DNA of 13,778 bases, taken from an uncultured Bacteroidota bacterium. GTDB taxonomy: Bacteria; Bacteroidota; Bacteroidia; Chitinophagales; Chitinophagaceae. Made by a program: the position numbers and the translations under genes. Position 1 is the first letter of the stretch, and the number at the start of each line of letters is the position of its first letter. Where the stretch lies: the NCBI GenBank assembly GCA_938008665.1, contig CALLKA010000029.1, forward strand, positions 1 through 13,778, written 5' to 3'. A model generated the notes under the pieces. That model was not told where the DNA came from. It worked only from the letters and a program-made list of their open reading frames with translations, and ran no database searches. This document shows positions 7,355 through 13,778 of this stretch, piece by piece.

Positions 7355-7572
7355 CTTGTAACCATTCCTCTTGTCTTAGCTAAGCAAAATCAGTTTAACC
7401 ACAAATGCGAACGTTCGTTATTTATAAAATTATGCGCTAATAAAGGTTTTTTAAAATGATGATGAATGGTGCGTAAATTTCTTGCATTTGAACTATAAAA
7501 AATCCTCATTATTTCGTAATTTTCCACGAATCGCTACCCGGTTTAAATTATCCTTTAATTAATTGGTTGGAA
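7355..7572 (+). promoter_or_regulatory. Palindrome-rich intergenic/leader region ahead of gltB
   Basis: This 218-bp gap contains two perfect 10-bp palindromes, CTTAGCTAAG (7375-7384) and CGAACGTTCG (7408-7417). It also has an interrupted repeat, TTCGT-N8-ACGAA (7513-7530), and AT-rich palindromic sequence at 7555-7564. The closest -7-like sites are TGCATTTG (7483-7490) and TAAATTTC (7474-7481), each one base off TAnnTTTG. The region most likely carries the gltBD promoter and possibly operator sites. I recognise no named riboswitch or RNA family in it, and no T-tract terminator for the upstream operon. Confidence 0.45.
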
Positions 7573-10500
7573 ATGACGAAAAATGAAAACTTAGGATTGT
7601 ATGATCCTGCTTATGAACACGACGCTTGTGGTATAGGATTTGTTGCCCATATCAAAGGAATCAAAGCGCATCAAAATGTTGATGACGCATTGACTATTTT
7701 AGAAAACATGGAACATCGTGGCGCTTGTGGATGTGAAATTAATACAGGTGATGGCGCTGGTATTATGATTCAAATTCCACATGAATTTTTCTTTGATGAA
7801 TTATTACAAAAAGGAATTCACTTACCGGACATTAATGAATATGGTGTTGGATTTATATTTTTTCCTGCTGAAAAAGGAATGAAGGAAGAGTGTCAAGAAA
7901 TATTTGCACGCGCTGCAGAAAAGTTAGGTATTGAAATTATCGGCTATCGAACTGTACCTGTAAATAAAAGCACCATTGGACCTTCCGCATTGTCGGTTGA
8001 GCCAATCATGGAACAAGTTTTTTTAAAAAAACCAGATAGCATTACTGACCCAGAAGATTTCGAACGCAAATTATTTGTTTTAAAAAATTACGCTTCACAT
8101 ACGATCAATAACTCGATTAAAAAGGAAGCTATAGGATTTTACATGGCCTCTCTTTCACAAAGAGTAATTGTTTATAAAGGTCAATTAACAAGTCATCAAG
8201 TAAGGGAATACTTTCCTGACTTGAGTAACAAACGTGTTGTATCTGCTTTTGGTTTAGTACATTCTCGTTTTGCTACAAATACCTTTCCTTCATGGAAATT
8301 AGCACAACCCTTCCGCTACATTGCACATAATGGGGAGATCAATACTTTACAAGGAAACTTAAACTGGTTAAGATCAAGCGAAAGCAGTTTCTTCTCCCCT
8401 TATTTTAGCAAGGAGGAATTGGATATGATATTGCCAATTGTAACTGCAGGACAATCCGATTCAGCTTGTTTGGACAATGTGATTGAACTTTTAACTTTAT
8501 CTGGTCGTTCATTACCACATGTGATGATGATGTTAATCCCTGAAGCATGGGACGGCAATGAATTAATGGATCCAGTTAAAAAAGCATTTTATGAATTTCA
8601 TGCAGCATTTATGGAACCATGGGATGGACCTGCATCTATTTCATTCACCAATGGAAAAATAATTGGTGCCACACTCGATCGCAATGGTTTAAGACCATCA
8701 AGATATTGCGTAACAAATGATGATCGTGTAATCATGGCATCAGAAACAGGCGCATTACCTATTGACCCAGCAATCATTATTGAGAAGGGTCGATTACAAC
8801 CAGGAAAAATGTTTGTGGTTGACATGGAGGCTGGAAAAATTATTAGCGACACTGATTTAAAAGAAAATATTTGCGCACAACAACCCTATGGAGATTGGGT
8901 GAATAAATATAAAATTAGGTTAGAAGAATTACCAGAACCGCGCATCCAATTTACCCACTTGGAGCATGATCAAATTTTTAAATATCAAAAAGCGTTTGGT
9001 TATAGCAAAGAAGATTTAGAGAATATTATTATTCCAATGGCATTGGATGGCAAAGAACCGATTGGTTCAATGGGAACGGATACGCCCTTGGCTGTTTTGA
9101 GTGACCAACCACAACATATTTCAAGTTATTTTAAACAATTATTTGCCCAGGTAACCAATCCGCCTATTGATCCAATTCGGGAAAGAATGGTGATGTCTTT
9201 GGCAAGCTTTGTAGGAAGTCAGGGAAATTTATTGACCGAAGATCCTATGGCGAGTCATTGTCTTGCTTTAAAACATCCCATTTTAAATAACCACGAGTTA
9301 GAAAAAATAAGAAGTATTGATACAGGCGTATTTCAAGCAAAAACATTGCAATGTTATTTTAGAGCAGATAGAAAAGAAGGTTCATTAAAAAGAGGCCTTG
9401 ACCGTTTGTGTCGATATGCAGTTGATGCAGTAGAAGATGGCTTTGAAGTTATCGTACTCACCGATCGTGCTATTGATTCTGAACATGCTGCAATTCCAAC
9501 ATTGCTCGCTTGCTCAAGTGTGCACCATCATTTAATTAAAAAAGGACTTAGGGGTAAGGTTGGAATTATTGTGGAAGCCGGCGATGTATGGGAAGTACAC
9601 CATTATGCATGTTTAATTGGTTTTGGCGCCACTGCAATCAATCCATATATGGCATTGTCAACTATTCGAGATATGAAATTGCATGACAAAATCAAATCGG
9701 ATTATGATTCAGACAAGTTAAAGAAAAATTATATCAAGGCAGTTAACGAAGGATTATATAAAGTGTTTTCAAAAATGGGTATTTCTACTTTGCAATCCTA
9801 TCAAGGTGCGCAAATTTTTGAAATCATTGGCATTAATAAAGAAGTGGTGAATAAACATTTTACAGGAGCCACATCTCGCATCAACGGAATGGGCTTAGAT
9901 GAAATTGCCAAAGAAATTTTAGCAAAACATGATTTGGCATTTGCAAAAAAATCATCCCCTGTTGATCGCCTAGCAGAAGGTGGTGTTTATCAATGGAAAC
10001 GTCGTGGTGAATTTCACTTATTCAATCCACAGACTATTCATTTGTTACAGCATTCCACTAAAATGAATGACTACGCGACATTTAAAAAATATTCCAAAAC
10101 AGTTAATGATCAAACAGAAAAAGCATGCACATTAAGAAGCCTGTTTGACTTTAAGCCCACCAGACCATCTATATCCATTGACGAGGTGGAACCCGCCTCT
10201 GCAATATATAGAAGATTCGCAACCGGCGCTATGTCATTTGGTTCAATTTCATGGGAAGCACATACGACCCTTGCGATTGCAATGAATCGTTTGGGAGGTA
10301 AAAGCAATACTGGCGAAGGTGGCGAGGATGAAATAAGGTATGAGAAATTACCCAATGGCGATTCCATGCGAAGCGCCATTAAACAAGTGGCCAGTGCGCG
10401 TTTTGGTGTAACAAGTTATTACTTATCAGAAGCGGATGAATTACAAATAAAAATGGCTCAGGGCGCAAAGCCAGGGGAAGGTGGTCAATTGCCAGGAGAT

Positions 10501-12096
10501 AAAGTAGATGATTGGATCGGGAAAACAAGACATGCGACACCTGGTGTAGGTTTAATTTCACCACCACCCCATCATGATATATATTCGATTGAAGATTTAT
10601 CGCAATTGATATTTGATTTAAAAAATGCAAATCGCGCCGCACGTATTAATGTAAAATTAGTAAGTAAAGCGGGGGTTGGAACTATTGCTGCTGGGGTGAC
10701 CAAAGCAAAAGCAGACGTAGTTTTAATTGCAGGTTTTGATGGCGGCACAGGTGCCTCACCATTAAGTTCCATTAAACATGCCGGACTTCCTTGGGAATTA
10801 GGTTTGGCTGAAACACACCAAACTTTAGTAAAAAATAAATTACGTAGTCGTGTTGTCGTGCAAGCAGATGGTCAAATGAAGACGGCAAGAGATATTGCTA
10901 TTGCAACATTATTAGGCGCAGAAGAATGGGGCGTTGCAACAGCAGCATTAATTGTAGAAGGTTGTATCATGATGCGTAAGTGTCATATGAATACCTGCCC
11001 TGTTGGAGTTGCTACCCAAGATCCTGAATTACGCAAACGCTTTAAAGGTGATCCTGATCACGTTGTTCGTTTCTTTGAATTTATCACACAGGAACTTCGT
11101 GAAATTATGGCAGAGCTAGGATTTAGAACCATCAATGAAATGGTGGGACAAGTGGACGCTTTAACCATGCGTGAAAATATCAACCATTGGAAATACAAAA
11201 ACTTAGACTTAAGTGATGTATTGTATAAAGAACCTGCAGAAGATGGTGTTAGCTTATACCAAACTGAAGTGCAGGATCATTTAATGTCCGATGTTTTAGA
11301 TTGGAAATTATTAGCAGCTGCACAACCAGCTATTGATAAACAAACTAAAGTAATTGCCAGCTTCCCTATCAAAAATACAGATCGGACCACGGGTACCATT
11401 GTCTCCAATGAAATAACCAAAGTATATAAAGCAAATGGCTTACCTGAAGATACCATTCATTTTAAATTTCAAGGAACTGCAGGACAAAGCTTTGGCGCAT
11501 TCAATACCAAGGGTGTTACTTTGGAATTAGAAGGTGACGCAAACGACTATTTTGGCAAAGGGCTAAGTGGTGCACAATTAATAGTTTATCCTGATAAAAA
11601 AGCAACCTTTGTTCCTGAAGAAAATATCATTATTGGAAATGTTGCACTTTATGGCGCTACGAGTGGCGTTGCTTTTATAAGAGGAAAAGCAGGCGAACGA
11701 TTTGCAGTTCGAAATTCAGGTGCACAAGTGGTGGTGGAAGGCGTTGGTGATCACGGTTGTGAATATATGACTGGCGGCACTGCGGTTATCCTTGGACCTA
11801 CTGGTCGCAACTTTGCAGCAGGTATGAGTGGTGGTATTGCATACATATATAATGTTCAAAATAATTTTGAAGCTATGTGTAATATGGAAATGGTTGATTT
11901 AGATCCAGTTGCTGGGGATGATATTCCTGTTTTACAAAATTTAATTCAACAACATTTTGATAAAACTGGGAGTTCCGTTGCAAAATTTATTTTAGCTGAT
12001 TTTGAAAATCAATTGAAGCAATTTATAAAAGTATTTCCGCGAGATTATAAAAAAGCATTGCAATTGCAAAAACAAAAAGCAGTCGCATCAAAATAA
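7573..12096 (+). CDS. gltB: Glutamate synthase (GOGAT) large subunit
   Basis: The product is a 1507-residue large subunit of glutamate synthase. It hydrolyses glutamine in its amidotransferase domain and channels the ammonia to 2-oxoglutarate at the FMN site to make glutamate. The class-II glutaminase Cys is C19 in YEHDACGIGF, so an 18-residue propeptide must be removed. MEHRGACGCEINTGDGAG follows. The central and FMN domains include GGKSNTGEGGEDEIRYE near 909-925 and GFDGGTGASPLSS. The 3Fe-4S ligands C1131, C1137 and C1142 fit CX5CX4C (CIMMRKCHMNTC). The C-terminal glycine-rich beta-helix domain runs from about 1260 (GQSFGAFNTKG to GMSGGIAYIYN). I chose the ATG at 7573. An in-frame TTG two codons earlier (7567) is possible but less likely. 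gltD follows after 46 bp, which points to the NADPH-dependent enzyme. Confidence 0.97.
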   Translation: MTKNENLGLYDPAYEHDACGIGFVAHIKGIKAHQNVDDALTILENMEHRGACGCEINTGDGAGIMIQIPHEFFFDELLQKGIHLPDINEYGVGFIFFPAEKGMKEECQEIFARAAEKLGIEIIGYRTVPVNKSTIGPSALSVEPIMEQVFLKKPDSITDPEDFERKLFVLKNYASHTINNSIKKEAIGFYMASLSQRVIVYKGQLTSHQVREYFPDLSNKRVVSAFGLVHSRFATNTFPSWKLAQPFRYIAHNGEINTLQGNLNWLRSSESSFFSPYFSKEELDMILPIVTAGQSDSACLDNVIELLTLSGRSLPHVMMMLIPEAWDGNELMDPVKKAFYEFHAAFMEPWDGPASISFTNGKIIGATLDRNGLRPSRYCVTNDDRVIMASETGALPIDPAIIIEKGRLQPGKMFVVDMEAGKIISDTDLKENICAQQPYGDWVNKYKIRLEELPEPRIQFTHLEHDQIFKYQKAFGYSKEDLENIIIPMALDGKEPIGSMGTDTPLAVLSDQPQHISSYFKQLFAQVTNPPIDPIRERMVMSLASFVGSQGNLLTEDPMASHCLALKHPILNNHELEKIRSIDTGVFQAKTLQCYFRADRKEGSLKRGLDRLCRYAVDAVEDGFEVIVLTDRAIDSEHAAIPTLLACSSVHHHLIKKGLRGKVGIIVEAGDVWEVHHYACLIGFGATAINPYMALSTIRDMKLHDKIKSDYDSDKLKKNYIKAVNEGLYKVFSKMGISTLQSYQGAQIFEIIGINKEVVNKHFTGATSRINGMGLDEIAKEILAKHDLAFAKKSSPVDRLAEGGVYQWKRRGEFHLFNPQTIHLLQHSTKMNDYATFKKYSKTVNDQTEKACTLRSLFDFKPTRPSISIDEVEPASAIYRRFATGAMSFGSISWEAHTTLAIAMNRLGGKSNTGEGGEDEIRYEKLPNGDSMRSAIKQVASARFGVTSYYLSEADELQIKMAQGAKPGEGGQLPGDKVDDWIGKTRHATPGVGLISPPPHHDIYSIEDLSQLIFDLKNANRAARINVKLVSKAGVGTIAAGVTKAKADVVLIAGFDGGTGASPLSSIKHAGLPWELGLAETHQTLVKNKLRSRVVVQADGQMKTARDIAIATLLGAEEWGVATAALIVEGCIMMRKCHMNTCPVGVATQDPELRKRFKGDPDHVVRFFEFITQELREIMAELGFRTINEMVGQVDALTMRENINHWKYKNLDLSDVLYKEPAEDGVSLYQTEVQDHLMSDVLDWKLLAAAQPAIDKQTKVIASFPIKNTDRTTGTIVSNEITKVYKANGLPEDTIHFKFQGTAGQSFGAFNTKGVTLELEGDANDYFGKGLSGAQLIVYPDKKATFVPEENIIIGNVALYGATSGVAFIRGKAGERFAVRNSGAQVVVEGVGDHGCEYMTGGTAVILGPTGRNFAAGMSGGIAYIYNVQNNFEAMCNMEMVDLDPVAGDDIPVLQNLIQQHFDKTGSSVAKFILADFENQLKQFIKVFPRDYKKALQLQKQKAVASK

Positions 12097-12142
12097 GCAT
12101 TCATAAAAATCATTCATTGACTTAATTATTGGAATAAAGCAT

Positions 12143-13618
12143 ATGGGCAAGCCAACAGGATTTAAAGAATTTACAAGGGAACTTCCTTCCAAACTGCCAG
12201 CATCAGAAAGGAAAAAGAATTATAAAGAATTCGTGGAATTATTACCTGATCAAAAACTAAATGAACAATCAGCACGTTGCATGAATTGTGGTGTCCCCTT
12301 TTGTCACAATGGATGTCCTTTAGGAAATATTATTCCTGAATTCAATGATGCAGTGTATCGTAAAGAATGGAAGGATGCATATGAAATTTTAATTTCCACC
12401 AATAATTTCCCTGAGTTCACCGGACGAATTTGCCCAGCACCTTGTGAAAGTGCTTGCGTATTAGGAATTAATCAACCAGCAGTTACTATTGAAGAGATTG
12501 AAAAACATATTATTGAAATAGCATTTGAAAAAGGATTTGTTGCACCACGCAAACCAACCGTAAGAACTGGAAAAAAAGTAGCAGTCATAGGATCAGGCCC
12601 TGCAGGATTAGCCACAGCTGCCCAATTAAATTATGCCGGGCATGAAGTCACTGTGTTTGAAAGAGACCCAAAACCAGGTGGCTTGTTGCGATTTGGAATT
12701 CCTGATTTTAAATTAGATAAAACGGTTGTGGAAAGGCGTATTGCTGTTTTAGAAGAGGAAGGCATACAATTTATTTGCAATGCCAATGTGGGTGTGAATG
12801 TTAGGGTGAATGATATTATGCGTGATTATCATGCAGTGGTACTAGCTGGTGGATCAACCATACCTAGAGATTTAACCATACCTGGTCGTGATTTAAAGGG
12901 TGTGCATTATGCAATGGAATTTTTAAAACAACAAAACAAACGGGTGAGCAACATTGCCCTTGAGGAGCAAGATATTAAAGCAACCAAAAAAAATGTGGTT
13001 GTTATTGGTGGCGGTGACACAGGAAGTGATTGTGTTGGAACTTCAAACAGACATGAAGCAAAATCTGTTACCCAATTTGAATTACTACCAAAACCACCAG
13101 AAGCTAGAGCAGAATATATGCCATGGCCTACCTACCCGATGATATTAAAAACAACAACCTCACATGAGGAAGGCGCTGAAAGAATATGGGGCGTTGCTAC
13201 AAAAGCATTTATTGGGGATGAAAAAGGCAATTTAAAAGCTTTACAAATTGTTGACTTAGAGTGGACAAGCAGCGCGGATGGAAGGCCTTCAAAATTCACT
13301 GAAAAGGAAGGCAGCATTAGAGAAATTCCTTGCGAATTAGCTTTATTAGCCATGGGATTTTTGCATGCAGATCCTACTGGAATTATTAACGAGCTTGATG
13401 TTGCTTTAGATGAAAGGGGAAATGTAAAAGCTACAGAACAAACCTATAAAACAAATATTGCCAAAGTTTTCACTGCTGGAGATATGCGTCGTGGACAATC
13501 ATTAGTTGTTTGGGCAATAAGTGAGGGTCGTGAATGTGCCCGTCAAGTGGACATATTTTTAACTGGATCCACATTATTGGCCTCAAAGGATGCCAGCTTA
13601 TTCGTACAATCAAGCTAA
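12143..13618 (+). CDS. gltD: Glutamate synthase (NADPH) small subunit
   Basis: The 491-residue small subunit takes electrons from NADPH through FAD and passes them, via two 4Fe-4S clusters, to the FMN of GltB. The N-terminal cluster-binding region has cysteines 46, 49, 54 and 58 (CMNCGVPFCHNGC) and 97, 101 and 105 (CPAPCESAC). The FAD dinucleotide fold starts at VAVIGSGPAGLATAAQL (147-163) with PGGLLRFGIPDFKLDK (178-193). The NADPH fold is VVVIGGGDTGSDCVGT (285-300). The C-terminal FAD-contacting stretch is VFTAGDMRRGQSLVVWAISEGR. All expected motifs are intact and the length is normal. It is co-directional with gltB and followed 22 bp later by a strong intrinsic terminator, so gltBD is a self-contained transcription unit. 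Confidence 0.97.
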   Translation: MGKPTGFKEFTRELPSKLPASERKKNYKEFVELLPDQKLNEQSARCMNCGVPFCHNGCPLGNIIPEFNDAVYRKEWKDAYEILISTNNFPEFTGRICPAPCESACVLGINQPAVTIEEIEKHIIEIAFEKGFVAPRKPTVRTGKKVAVIGSGPAGLATAAQLNYAGHEVTVFERDPKPGGLLRFGIPDFKLDKTVVERRIAVLEEEGIQFICNANVGVNVRVNDIMRDYHAVVLAGGSTIPRDLTIPGRDLKGVHYAMEFLKQQNKRVSNIALEEQDIKATKKNVVVIGGGDTGSDCVGTSNRHEAKSVTQFELLPKPPEARAEYMPWPTYPMILKTTTSHEEGAERIWGVATKAFIGDEKGNLKALQIVDLEWTSSADGRPSKFTEKEGSIREIPCELALLAMGFLHADPTGIINELDVALDERGNVKATEQTYKTNIAKVFTAGDMRRGQSLVVWAISEGRECARQVDIFLTGSTLLASKDASLFVQSS

Positions 13619-13640
13619 TCCAATTGTATAAAATTTTCAG

Positions 13641-13677
13641 AATAGGGCTAAAATCTAAGGTTTAGCCCTATTTTTTT
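13641..13677 (+). terminator. Strong intrinsic terminator of gltBD
   Basis: AATAGGGCTAAA (13641-13652) and TTTAGCCCTATT (13661-13672) are perfect 12-bp complementary arms around an 8-nt loop. The right arm runs into a run of seven T (13671-13677). It lies 22 nt after the gltD stop. The right arm and loop also encode the last residues and stop codon of a possible convergent gene. Confidence 0.93.
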
Positions 13678-13752
13678 GCAAAATATTTACGATTTCTTCA
13701 TTTTTATTCAACTTTTTTTCCACAATAATTTTATTAATTAAATTATAAATAT
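13655..13752 (-). CDS. Possible C-terminal fragment of a convergent gene (unidentified)
   Basis: On the minus strand a frame stays open from the adapter boundary (13752) through 31 complete sense codons to a TAG at 13657-13655. The visible peptide is Lys/Glu/Asn/Ile-rich and helical in character, with VEKKLNKNEEIVNILQKN in the middle and RAKP at the end. This looks more like a protein tail than random AT-rich translation. Its convergent position after gltD, with its end lying in the gltBD terminator, is a common arrangement. No family can be named from so few residues, and a chance open frame in AT-rich DNA cannot be excluded. The rest of the gene would lie beyond the contig. Confidence 0.42.
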
Positions 13753-13778
13753 AGATCGGAAGAGCGTCGTGTAGGGAA
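13753..13778. other. Residual Illumina adapter sequence (artefact)
   Basis: The last 26 bases start AGATCGGAAGAGCGTCGTGT and match the reverse complement of the Illumina TruSeq universal (read-1) adapter through their whole length. They are not genomic and should be trimmed before any gene call that crosses them. Confidence 0.97.

Noticed and set aside
10110..10772. Overlapping minus-strand open frames inside gltB
   Set aside because: They are shadows of the conserved FMN domain of gltB, are not protein-like, and have no upstream signals. The same applies to 8598-8852, 6585-6863 and 13132-13353 within gltB, ispE and gltD.
12954..13142. Second-frame open stretch within gltD
   Set aside because: It overlaps the NADPH-binding region of the intact gltD frame and shows no independent start signal or domain.
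1..13778. Searched for tRNA/rRNA genes, CRISPR arrays, insertion sequences, toxin-antitoxin pairs and defence genes
   Set aside because: I saw no tandem spaced repeats, no transposase or integrase motifs, no terminal inverted repeats with target duplications, and no cloverleaf-like segments in the short intergenic gaps. No unexplained stretch exceeds 300 bases.

Overview
This AT-rich window looks like chromosomal DNA of a member of the Bacteroidota, possibly Chitinophagaceae-like (family-level placement is a guess from protein style only). The evidence is: copies of the Bacteroidota sigma-factor -7 motif TAnnTTTG upstream of genes; a CcoI-type copper ATPase with the long Cys-rich N-terminus; a CtpA-type protease with the C-terminal helical extension usual in this phylum; and few recognisable Shine-Dalgarno sites. 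The sequence is a linear contig with Illumina adapter remnants at both extreme ends (1-16 and 13753-13778). The genes cut at the edges are therefore truncated by the assembly or library, not by biology.

Layout. 17-498 (-) is the N-terminal part of a ccoI/fixI-like copper-transporting P-type ATPase, preceded by an FNR/CRP-like palindrome (558-573). 587-2161 (-) is a membrane-anchored S41 C-terminal processing protease. Divergent from it, 2260-3681 (+) holds a BadF/BcrA-family sugar-kinase-like ATPase followed 9 nt later by an unrecognised 187-residue protein. 3743-4054 (-) is a small TPR protein, convergent with that pair. 4141-7354 (+) is a co-directional run: etfB, etfA, a bifunctional-nuclease-family (DUF151) protein with a UVR motif, and ispE. 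After a 218-bp leader region with several palindromes, 7573-13618 (+) is the gltB-gltD pair encoding NADPH-type glutamate synthase. A strong intrinsic terminator (13641-13677) closes it. The terminator appears to overlap the last codons of a convergent minus-strand gene whose body lies off the contig.

Function. The window is mainly housekeeping: electron transfer from acyl-CoA or amino-acid oxidation (EtfAB), isoprenoid precursor synthesis by the MEP pathway (IspE), nitrogen assimilation (GltBD), envelope proteolysis (CtpA) and high-affinity oxidase maturation (CcoI). I found no tRNA, rRNA, CRISPR array, insertion sequence, phage gene or defence island. I see no convincing undescribed multi-gene system. 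The most open items are the 187-residue unknown protein, the putative FNR-type operator in front of ccoI, the palindrome-rich gltB leader, and the terminator/coding overlap at the right end.
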